Shown here: piece after piece, positions 1 to 5,272 of the stretch | Layout of the letters: every line of letters begins with the position of its first letter | Position numbering within the stretch: position 1 is the stretch's first letter | Source of the DNA: G020354085 sp964629975 | GTDB lineage: Bacteria > Pseudomonadota > Gammaproteobacteria > Acidiferrobacterales > Sulfurifustaceae | Reading direction: 5' to 3' | DNA: 6,041 nt | NCBI GenBank assembly: GCA_964629975.1 | Contig: CAZVUN010000156.1 | Location: 1 to 6,041 of the forward strand | Translations under genes and position numbers: made by a program | Notes under the pieces: generated by a model | The model's database searches: none | The model's input: only the letters and a program-made list of their open reading frames with translations | What the model was told of the DNA's origin: nothing

Positions 1-362
1 TGAAGACCAACATGGGCGATCCGCACCGCAACTTCGTCGACTTCGCGCACGTGCCCGTAGTCAAGCGCCTCACGCGCATGCCGGTGTGCATCGACCCCTC
101 GCACTCGGTGGGTTCGCGCGAGCGCGCCCCGGACGGCATCCTCGACCTGATGCACGTCACGGCGCAGGGCGTGATCGCCGGCGCCAACATGGTGCTGGTC
201 GATTTCCATCCCCACCCGGCCAAGGCCCTGGTCGACGGCCCGCAGGCGCTGCTGCTCGAGGAGCTGCCGTACTTCCTCGAGGACGTCACGATCGCGCGTG
301 CCGCCTACGAGCAGCGGCGCGCGGCCGCGCGCCGCCACGCCGAGCGCCACGGCGCCGCATGA
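1..362 (+). CDS. DAHP synthase family protein (3-deoxy-7-phosphoheptulonate synthase), C-terminal part
   Basis: This is the 3' end of a gene cut by the window start; the frame is open from base 3 (Lys-Thr-Asn-Met...) to the TGA at 360-362, giving 119 visible residues. The segment VPVVKRL, then PVCIDPSHSVG, then a V-D-F-H-P-x-P block followed by KALVDGPQAL, matches the C-terminal half of the class I DAHP synthase/KdsA TIM-barrel family. These enzymes condense phosphoenolpyruvate with erythrose 4-phosphate in the first step of aromatic amino acid synthesis in the cytoplasm. Counting from the Met at 12, the DPSH histidine is residue 31 and the ALVDG aspartate is residue 75; by family knowledge both are metal ligands. 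The residue where related enzymes carry a ligand Glu (VEVHPEP in the Thermotoga type) is Asp64 here. The last 20 or so residues are Ala/Arg-rich and poorly conserved. The stop overlaps the next start as ATGA, so the genes are probably one operon. The DAHP synthase call rests on motifs; KDO8P synthase is less likely because the ALVDG pattern is DAHP-synthase-like. Confidence 0.85.
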   Translation, partial: KTNMGDPHRNFVDFAHVPVVKRLTRMPVCIDPSHSVGSRERAPDGILDLMHVTAQGVIAGANMVLVDFHPHPAKALVDGPQALLLEELPYFLEDVTIARAAYEQRRAAARRHAERHGAA

Positions 363-1000
363 CGCTGACCGCGGCCGAGCACGCACAGATCCGCGCCCAG
401 GCCGAGGCCATCGAGGCGCGCAGCGGCGTCGAGATCGTGGCGGCCGTGATTGCGCGCGCCGACAGCTATCCGGAGATTCCGTGGAAGGCGTTTGCGCTCG
501 GCACGGCCCTGAGCAGCGCGCTGCTGCTGGCGCTCGCGCTGCTGCGGCCGCACGCGCTTTCCGGTGGCGAGGTGCTCGCGGTCGCGGCCATGGTGTTCGG
601 CGCCGGCCTGAGTGCCGCACTCGCCACCGTGCTGCTCCCGCCGTTTGCGCGCCTGTGGCTCGATGCGGCACGCGCCGAGACCGAGGTGCGCCAGTACGCG
701 CAGGCACTGTTCGTCGAGCACGACCTCGCGCGCACCGCCGAGCGCCGCGCCCTGCTCGTGCTGGTGAGCGAGTTCGAGCGGCGCGTGGTGGTGCTGCCCG
801 ACCGCGGCCTGGCGCGCATCGCACCGCACGAGTGGGCGGCGGTCGTGGCCGCAATGACCCCGCTGCTGCGCGCCGGGCAGACCGGCGCGGCGCTTGCCGC
901 CGGCCTGGAGGCTGCCGCGGCGCGCCTGCAGGCCGCCGGTTTCACCGCTGCGGCGGCGGACGCGATCGGCGCCGAGCTCCTCACCCCGCGGTCCCCCTGA
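359..1000 (+). CDS. Short TPM-domain membrane protein
   Basis: A 213-residue protein starting at the ATG that overlaps the preceding stop (ATGA, 359-362). The same frame is open further upstream, but only as an antisense-like shadow of the DAHP synthase gene. There is no clear Shine-Dalgarno site, which fits translational coupling. No signal peptide is visible. The order is: a charged helix with a short TPM-like strand (SGVEIVAAVIARADSYP, about residues 22-38), a membrane hairpin at about 44-63 and 71-94, then the rest of a TPM domain. That part includes YAQALFVEHDL, T-AERR-ALLVLVSEFERRVVVLPDRGLA (about 113-152) and a final amphipathic helix. This split arrangement is typical of the short TPM proteins (Pfam TPM_phosphatase) that accompany YgcG-type genes in proteobacteria. 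The biochemical role is not established; the phosphatase name comes from a plant relative. The gene is followed after one base by the longer TPM gene, so the two products likely work at the same membrane. Family call is good, function unknown. Confidence 0.85.
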   Translation: MTLTAAEHAQIRAQAEAIEARSGVEIVAAVIARADSYPEIPWKAFALGTALSSALLLALALLRPHALSGGEVLAVAAMVFGAGLSAALATVLLPPFARLWLDAARAETEVRQYAQALFVEHDLARTAERRALLVLVSEFERRVVVLPDRGLARIAPHEWAAVVAAMTPLLRAGQTGAALAAGLEAAAARLQAAGFTAAAADAIGAELLTPRSP

Positions 1001-1001
1001 G

Positions 1002-1961
1002 ATGCGCGCGCCCCGGACCCTGGCCATCGTGCTCGCGGGCGTGAGCCTCGCGGCAGCGGCCGCCGCCATCGACGTGCCCTATCTCACCGGGCGCATCGTC
1101 GATAACGCCGAACTGCTGTCCGCCGAGACGCGCACGCGCCTCGGCGAACAGCTGGCCGCGCACGAGCGCGCCACCGGCAACCAGATCGCGCTGCTGACCG
1201 TGCCCACGATCGGCGATGCCAGCATCGAGGAGTATGCCCTTGCGGTGTTCAACAGCTGGAAGCTCGGACAGAAGGGCAAGGACAACGGCGTCCTGGTGGT
1301 GGTTGCGCCCAGGGAGCGGCGCCTGCGCATCGAGGTCGGCTACGGCCTGGAGGGCACGCTCACCGACGTGCAGGCCGCGCGCATCATCCGCGACCAGATG
1401 ACACCGCACTTCAAGGAAGGCAACTTCGAGCGCGGCATCCGCGACGGCATCGGCGCGATCATCGCGACCCTCGAGGGCCGCGCGGCGCCGGGCGCCGACT
1501 CGGCGCCGGCAGTCGCGGCGCACGAGCGGCGGCCGCACACCGATGAGTTCTTCGGCGGTCTCGACCTGCCCTGGCCGGCGCGCCTCCTGATCGGCGCCTT
1601 CATCTTCGGCATCATCGGCCTGTTCACCTTCATCGGCATCGTCACACCGGGCGCGGGCTGGTTCCTGTACTTCTTCCTGATCCCGTTCTGGGCGATGTTT
1701 CCGATCGTGGTGCTCGGCGTCAAAGGCGCGCTCTACCTGTTCGGCACCTACGTCGTGGGCTTTCCGTTCGCCAAGCTGATCGTGTCACGTCAGCCGTGGT
1801 ACGAACGCGCCAGGCGCGACCTCAAGACCAAGGGGCGCGCCCGCATCGGCGGCTTCACGGTCAGCAGCGCCTCCTCGGGCAGCTCGGGCGGAAGCTCGGG
1901 GGGCGGGTTCTCGGGCGGCGGTGGCAGCTCCGGCGGCGGTGGCGCCTCGGGCAGCTGGTAG
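1002..1961 (+). CDS. YgcG-type TPM-domain protein with signal peptide and Gly/Ser tail
   Basis: A 319-residue protein. I chose the ATG at 1002, one base after the preceding TGA, because it begins a good signal peptide: a basic start (MRAPR), a hydrophobic Ala/Val/Leu core and a likely cut near residue 22 (AAA before IDVPYL). The extension upstream to 894 lies inside the previous gene. The TPM domain spans about 28-157: L-T-G-R-I-V-D-N-A at its start, GNQIALLTVPTIGDASIEEY, then the hallmark DNGVLVVVAPRERRLRIEVGYGLEG (about 95-118) and LTDVQAARII. A variable linker (about 158-190) leads to hydrophobic stretches at about 194-214, 218-236 and 238-258, so the TPM domain should sit outside the cytoplasmic membrane. 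The basic segment near 266-282 is followed by a Gly/Ser tail ending GGGGASGSW, a signature of this family. Proteins of this kind are often encoded with LemA and another TPM protein; only the TPM partner is present here. Proposed roles in envelope or photosystem protein maintenance are family knowledge and not proven for bacteria. Confidence 0.9.
   Translation: MRAPRTLAIVLAGVSLAAAAAAIDVPYLTGRIVDNAELLSAETRTRLGEQLAAHERATGNQIALLTVPTIGDASIEEYALAVFNSWKLGQKGKDNGVLVVVAPRERRLRIEVGYGLEGTLTDVQAARIIRDQMTPHFKEGNFERGIRDGIGAIIATLEGRAAPGADSAPAVAAHERRPHTDEFFGGLDLPWPARLLIGAFIFGIIGLFTFIGIVTPGAGWFLYFFLIPFWAMFPIVVLGVKGALYLFGTYVVGFPFAKLIVSRQPWYERARRDLKTKGRARIGGFTVSSASSGSSGGSSGGGFSGGGGSSGGGGASGSW
1863..1958 (+). 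repeat. Gly/Ser-rich low-complexity coding tail
   Basis: Codons 288-319 of the YgcG-type gene are almost entirely Ser and Gly, written with ggc, ggg, tcg and agc codons, and end in ASGSW. At DNA level this is an imperfect GGCGG/AGCTC(G) repeat tract. It is part of the reading frame and the closing GASGSW matches the usual end of this family, so it is a real protein feature and not a frameshift product. The tract is a likely spot for length variation between strains. Confidence 0.8.
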
Positions 1962-1973
1962 CGCGCGGCGCTG

Positions 1974-3257
1974 CTAGGGGCGCGCCGGGTAGGGGCGGCG
2001 CGTCTTGCCCACGTACAGCTGGCGCGGGCGATCGATGCCGTGGCCTTCCTGCTGCAGCTCAAGCCAGTGACTGACCCAGCCGGCGGTGCGCGCCAGCGCG
2101 AACACGGCGGTGAACATGTTGGTCGGGAAGCCCATGGCGCGCAGCAGGATACCGGAATAGAAATCGACGTTCGGGTAAAGCTTGCGCTCGACGAAGTATT
2201 CGTCCTTGAGCGCGATCTCCTCCAGGCGCATGGCGATCTCGAGCAGCGGATCGTCGATGCCGAGATGCGCGAGAACCTTCTTGGCCTGCGCCTGGATCAC
2301 GCGCGAACGCGGGTCGAAGTTCTTGTAGATGCGGTGACCGAAGCCCATCAGGCGGAACGGGTCGTTCTTGTCCTTGGCGCGCGCGATCGCCTTGGGGATG
2401 TTATCGACCGAGCCGATCTCGTGCAGCATCTTGAGCACCGCCTCGTTGGCGCCGCCGTGCGCCGGGCCCCAGAGGCTGGCGATGCCCGCGGCGATGCAGG
2501 CGAACGGGTTGGCGCCCGAGGAGGCCGCCAGGCGCACGGTCGAGGTCGAGGCGTTCTGCTCGTGATCGGCGTGCAGGATCAGGATCACGTCGAAGGCGCG
2601 CGCCAGCACCGGATCGACGCGGTACTCCTGGCTGGGCAAACCGAACATCATTTGCAGGAAATTCGACGCATAATCGAGCTGGTTGTTGGGATAGCGCTGC
2701 GGCCGCCCGATTGAATACGTGTAGCTCGCCGCCGCCAACATCGGCATCTTGGCGATCAGGCGGATCGCCGCGCGCATGCGATCGCCCGGGTTCCGGATGT
2801 CCATCACGTCGTGATAGAACGCCGACAGCGCCCCGACCACCCCGACCATGACCGCCATCGGATGCGCATCGCGGCGAAAGCCGCGGTAGAACGACATCAC
2901 CTGTTCGTGCAGCAGGTTGTAGTGCAACAGCTCGGTCTGGAAGCTGCGCAGCTGCCCGCTGGTCGGCAGCTCCCCGTGCATCAGCAGGTAGGCAACCTCG
3001 ACAAAGGAGGAATGCTCGGCGAGCTCTTCGATGGGATAACCGCGGTACAAAAGCACGCCGTTGTCGCCGTCGACAAAGGTGATCGCGCTCTTGCACGAGG
3101 CGGTCGAGCGAAAACCCGGATCGTAGGCAAGAATGCCGTGGCGCGCGAACAGCGTCTGGATGTCGACCGCGGCCGGCCCCAACGTGCCCTCGACCACCGG
3201 CAGGCTGCCGTCGGTGGCCTCGTCGGAGAAGGTAGCGGTTACGTACTTGCTCGGCAT
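1974..3257 (-). CDS. gltA: Citrate synthase, type II (hexameric, GltA)
   Basis: A 427-residue protein, the same length as E. coli GltA, that condenses oxaloacetate with acetyl-CoA to citrate at the entry of the TCA cycle in the cytoplasm. Catalytic residues are in place: His267 in LWGPAHGGANEA, His308 in GFGHRIYK and Asp365 in PNVDFYSG. The oxaloacetate-site motif LHADHEQNAST carries His229 and His232. The N-terminal region, about 1-50 (ending AYDPGF), is the small beta domain of Gram-negative GltA, linked to hexamer formation and NADH inhibition. The start at 3257 is set by an AGGAGG site seven bases upstream; the frame runs open to 3440 but that stretch is low-complexity and would cross the divergent gene. 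At the position I align with E. coli Cys206 (a residue whose modification blocks NADH inhibition) this protein has Ser209. The gene converges on the TPM operon with a 12-base gap and is likely monocistronic, since no sdh or other TCA gene is next to it. Confidence 0.98.
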   Translation of the reverse strand: MPSKYVTATFSDEATDGSLPVVEGTLGPAAVDIQTLFARHGILAYDPGFRSTASCKSAITFVDGDNGVLLYRGYPIEELAEHSSFVEVAYLLMHGELPTSGQLRSFQTELLHYNLLHEQVMSFYRGFRRDAHPMAVMVGVVGALSAFYHDVMDIRNPGDRMRAAIRLIAKMPMLAAASYTYSIGRPQRYPNNQLDYASNFLQMMFGLPSQEYRVDPVLARAFDVILILHADHEQNASTSTVRLAASSGANPFACIAAGIASLWGPAHGGANEAVLKMLHEIGSVDNIPKAIARAKDKNDPFRLMGFGHRIYKNFDPRSRVIQAQAKKVLAHLGIDDPLLEIAMRLEEIALKDEYFVERKLYPNVDFYSGILLRAMGFPTNMFTAVFALARTAGWVSHWLELQQEGHGIDRPRQLYVGKTRRPYPARP

Positions 3258-3264
3258 GGGCGTG

Positions 3265-3270
3265 CCTCCT
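3265..3270 (-). promoter_or_regulatory. Strong ribosome binding site of gltA
   Basis: On the - strand the bases read AGGAGG, followed by seven bases (CACGCCC) and the ATG at 3257. This is a near-perfect Shine-Dalgarno match at ideal spacing, the strongest in the window. It fixes the gltA start and fits a highly expressed enzyme. Confidence 0.85.
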
Positions 3271-3297
3271 CGCGTCCAGGGTTTGGTGCAGCTCCTT

Positions 3298-3303
3298 AGT
3301 GTA
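3298..3303 (-). promoter_or_regulatory. Possible -10 element of the gltA promoter
   Basis: Read on the - strand the bases are TACACT, four of six matches to TATAAT, in a locally less GC-rich patch (TTTCTTACACTAAGG). Transcription would start near 3291, leaving a leader of about 34 bases that contains the ribosome binding site. No convincing -35 element lies 16-18 bases upstream; the best TTGACA-like hexamer (TGGACA) is 27 bases away. The call rests mainly on base composition and position, so it is weak. Confidence 0.25.
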
Positions 3304-3416
3304 AGAAAGCATCGACGATCCATCCCGGGCTGTCCACCCCTTCGGCGCCGGGCCGGGGCTGGACCCCGCCGAGGCGATAGCCAACAATGGCGGCCCCTTT
3401 TCGCGGAACCGAGCCA

Positions 3417-3737
3417 ATGGCCGAGACCACCTGCCCCCACTGCCGCCGACCGCTACCCAAGCCGCTGGTGTGGAGAACCCTGTTCGCCGGCCAGACCGCG
3501 CACACCTGCCCGGCCTGCCGCAAACGCTTTCGGCTCACCTACGCGGCCAAGCGCGCGGTCGCCTATGCGAACGTGGCGCTGATCCTGGGGGTCACGATCC
3601 TGGTCGGCTACGCGTTCTACGGCGATCTCGCGGGGCTCGCGCGCTACAGCCTGTACTACCTCATTGCCGCCGCCGTGATCCTGGCGCTGCTGCCGCGCCT
3701 GGCGCGTTACGAGAAGACGCGCGTGCGCTACGACTAG
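3417..3737 (+). CDS. Small zinc-ribbon protein with two membrane segments, function unknown
   Basis: A 106-residue protein. The N-terminal part holds two CxxC knuckles, CPHC (Cys6, Cys9) and CPAC (Cys31, Cys34), a four-cysteine zinc ribbon with a 21-residue gap, resembling the small CXXC-20-CXXC proteins. A basic stretch (RKRFRL...KR) leads into hydrophobic segments at about 50-68 and 76-93, then a charged end (RYEKTRVRYD). The ribbon and tail should lie in the cytoplasm with a short periplasmic loop between the helices. I chose the ATG at 3417 over the in-frame ATG at 3387. The ten extra codons have many A/T third positions, unlike the rest of the gene, and GGAA lies eight bases before 3417; a start at 3387 would add ten residues. 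The gene is divergent from gltA across about 160 bases and its stop overlaps that of dacB. I do not recognise a function; a rubredoxin-like or metal-sensing membrane protein is possible but unproven. Confidence 0.75.
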   Translation: MAETTCPHCRRPLPKPLVWRTLFAGQTAHTCPACRKRFRLTYAAKRAVAYANVALILGVTILVGYAFYGDLAGLARYSLYYLIAAAVILALLPRLARYEKTRVRYD

Positions 3738-5203
3738 GGCTGCGCGGGCGCCGCGGGCGCCTCGGGCGGGCGGGCGTAGAGCCAGTTGAGCAGGGCGTCT
3801 TGCACCTGTTCGGCGGCGAAGGTGTTGAGACGCGGATGGTTGTGCAGCGCGACCACGGCGAGGCGCCGGCCGTGCGCATCGAGCAGGTAGCCGGCCATGG
3901 TGCGCACGTCGTTGAGGCTGCCGGTCTTGAGGTGCAGTCGCCCGGCGAGCGCGCCGCCGCCAAAGCGGCGCTTGAGCGTGCCGTCCATGGCCGCGACCGG
4001 CAGCGATGACAGAAACTCGGGCATGAACGGGCTGGCATAGCCGGCGAGCAGCACCGCGCCCAGGTGGCGCGCGGAGATGCGCTCCTCGCGCGACAGGCCC
4101 GAACCGTTGTCCAACAGCAGCTCCGGGAAATCGAGCCCGTGACGGCGCAGCCAGCCCCGCACCACCTCGATGCCCTTGTCGGTCGTGCCGGGCAGACCCC
4201 GGCGCTCGGCGCCCAGGGTGAGCAGCAGCTGGCGCGTCATGACGTTGTTGCTGAACTTGTTGATCGAGCGCACCACGTCGGCGAGCGGCGGGGAGTACAC
4301 CGCGTGCAGGCGGCGCGCCTCGGGCGGGACGGTGCCGCTACGCACCCCGCCGGCGAAGCGCCCGCCCTGCTCGGTCCACAGCGCCTGGAACACCCCGTGA
4401 ATGAACGCGCTCGGCGCCGAGACGACCCGGAACAGCTCGACCTCGCCGCAGCCCGCGTCGTAGCGGCCGGTGAACAGCACCCGCACCTGCGCATCCGACT
4501 CGATCACCTGCATGCCGATGCGGCGCGCCCCCTCGCGGCAATGATCGCGCACCAGCTGCACGCGGTTGTCGATGCGCACGTGCGTGGGGTGCGGATCGGC
4601 GATGATGCGCAGCCGCGCCGCCTGCGGGATCAGATGGAAGCGTACCGCCTGGAAATTGAGCAGCAGCGCCGACGGCAGCACGTTGTAGGCGCGGGTCGGC
4701 TGGTCATCGAACTCGCCGGGGTCGCCGTCCTCGGGCGCGAAGTGCGAGGTGTCGAGCACCAGATCACCTTCGATCGCCTCGAGCCCGTCGGTGCGCAGCT
4801 CCCGCAGGAAGCGCCAGAAATGCTCCGCCACCAGGAACGGGTCGCCATACCCCTTGAGATACAGATCGCCCTCAAGCCGCCCGTCGCGCACCGGCGCCGT
4901 GGCGTACGCCTCGGTCTTCCAGGCATAGGCCGGCCCCAGCTCCTCCAGCGCGACGAGGGTGGTCAGCACCTTGATGGCGGAGGCCGGATTGCGCGCGGTG
5001 TCGGCATCGACGGCGAGCAGCGGCTCGGTGCGCCCGAGCTCGTGCACGTAGACACTCAGTCCCTTGGCCGGCAGGCCGACGCGCTTGAGTGTCTGCACCA
5101 CCGGCTCCGGCAGGCGCGCGGCCGCCTCCGCCGCGGCGCGCGGCGCGGCGAGCGTGAGTGCCACGAGCAGCAGTGGGCCAAGGCGGTGTCGCGTCTGAGG
5201 CAT
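3734..5203 (-). CDS. dacB: D-alanyl-D-alanine carboxypeptidase/endopeptidase, PBP4 family (peptidase S13)
   Basis: A 489-residue protein (E. coli PBP4 is 477) that trims the terminal D-Ala or cuts D-Ala-meso-DAP cross-links of peptidoglycan in the periplasm. The three penicillin-binding motifs are intact: SxxK as Ser75-Ala-Ile-Lys78 within NPASAIKVLT, SxN as Ser318-Asn-Asn320 within INKFSNN, and KTG at 426-428 within LKTGSLNDV. The family block DNGSGLSR (365-372) is present. A long insert between the first two motifs, with the usual LPSALLLNFQAV (about 176-187), is typical of PBP4. The start at 5203 begins a signal peptide (MPQTRHR, then a Leu/Val/Ala core, likely cut after RAAA at residue 25). 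The reading frame is open far upstream, but that stretch is antisense to the next gene. No Shine-Dalgarno site is seen. The C-terminal Pro/Ala tail (APPEAP-like, about 479-489) is low complexity. The stop overlaps the stop of the convergent zinc-ribbon gene. Confidence 0.97.
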   Translation of the reverse strand: MPQTRHRLGPLLLVALTLAAPRAAAEAAARLPEPVVQTLKRVGLPAKGLSVYVHELGRTEPLLAVDADTARNPASAIKVLTTLVALEELGPAYAWKTEAYATAPVRDGRLEGDLYLKGYGDPFLVAEHFWRFLRELRTDGLEAIEGDLVLDTSHFAPEDGDPGEFDDQPTRAYNVLPSALLLNFQAVRFHLIPQAARLRIIADPHPTHVRIDNRVQLVRDHCREGARRIGMQVIESDAQVRVLFTGRYDAGCGEVELFRVVSAPSAFIHGVFQALWTEQGGRFAGGVRSGTVPPEARRLHAVYSPPLADVVRSINKFSNNVMTRQLLLTLGAERRGLPGTTDKGIEVVRGWLRRHGLDFPELLLDNGSGLSREERISARHLGAVLLAGYASPFMPEFLSSLPVAAMDGTLKRRFGGGALAGRLHLKTGSLNDVRTMAGYLLDAHGRRLAVVALHNHPRLNTFAAEQVQDALLNWLYARPPEAPAAPAQP

Positions 5204-5229
5204 GAAGAGCGGGCGGGCGCGCGCTGAAG

Positions 5230-5238
5230 AGCATAGCA
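5230..5238 (-). promoter_or_regulatory. Candidate extended -10 promoter of dacB
   Basis: Read on the - strand the bases are TGCTATGCT: a TGn extension directly before TATGCT (four of six matches to TATAAT). Transcription would begin near 5223, about 20 bases before the dacB ATG. No good -35 hexamer is visible, which is acceptable for extended -10 promoters. Evidence is motif and position only. Confidence 0.3.
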
Positions 5239-5239
5239 C

Positions 5240-5255
5240 GCCACGCGGGCGTGGC
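5240..5255. repeat. 16-bp inverted repeat between dacB and the GpsA-like gene
   Basis: The sequence GCCACGCGGGCGTGGC has perfect 7-base arms around a central GG. It lies in the middle of the 69-base divergent spacer, just upstream of the candidate -10 elements on both sides. It could be an operator for a dimeric regulator acting on both genes. With arms this GC-rich in a GC-rich genome, a chance palindrome is also plausible. Confidence 0.5.
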
Positions 5256-5257
5256 TT

Positions 5258-5266
5258 TGCTAGGAT
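5258..5266 (+). promoter_or_regulatory. Candidate extended -10 element overlapping the ribosome binding site of the GpsA-like gene
   Basis: The bases TGCTAGGAT contain a TGn extension and TAGGAT (four of six matches to TATAAT). If used, the transcript would start at about 5273, exactly at the ATG, giving a leaderless message. The same bases include AGGA (5262-5265), seven bases before the ATG, which is a fair Shine-Dalgarno site. Both roles cannot act on one transcript, so either the promoter lies further upstream or translation is leaderless. Confidence 0.3.
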
Positions 5267-5272
5267 GCCGGC

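Noticed and set aside
305..1069. Open - strand frame of 254 codons across the short TPM gene.
   Set aside because: It is a low-complexity Arg/Ala/Gly translation antisense to a gene with clear family motifs and translational coupling on the + strand.
1863..1958. Gly/Ser tract considered as a CRISPR-like or tandem DNA repeat.
   Set aside because: It is in frame within the YgcG-type gene and ends with the family's usual GASGSW; there are no regular spacers.
1981..2002. Possible terminator hairpin for the TPM operon (CGCGCC, 10-base loop, GGCGCG, then TCTT).
   Set aside because: The stem is only six base pairs, the loop is long, the T tract is one or two bases, and it lies inside the coding end of gltA.
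2040..2714. Open + strand frame of 224 codons opposite gltA.
   Set aside because: It lies antisense to the catalytic half of citrate synthase and has no recognisable motif or ribosome binding site.
3354..3368. Small hairpin CGGGG-CTGGA-CCCCG before the zinc-ribbon gene.
   Set aside because: A five-base GC stem is expected by chance at this base composition; no riboswitch or leader peptide pattern accompanies it.
3387..3416. Upstream ATG giving a ten-residue longer zinc-ribbon protein.
   Set aside because: The extra codons have many A/T third positions unlike the gene body, GAGG is 12 bases away, and the start at 3417 has GGAA at good spacing directly before the zinc ribbon. It cannot be fully excluded.
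4064..5227. Long + strand open frame (387 codons) opposite dacB.
   Set aside because: It is exactly antisense to a complete PBP4 gene with all three catalytic motifs. Its translation is Arg/Gln/His/Ala-rich without domains, the usual product of a high-GC shadow frame.
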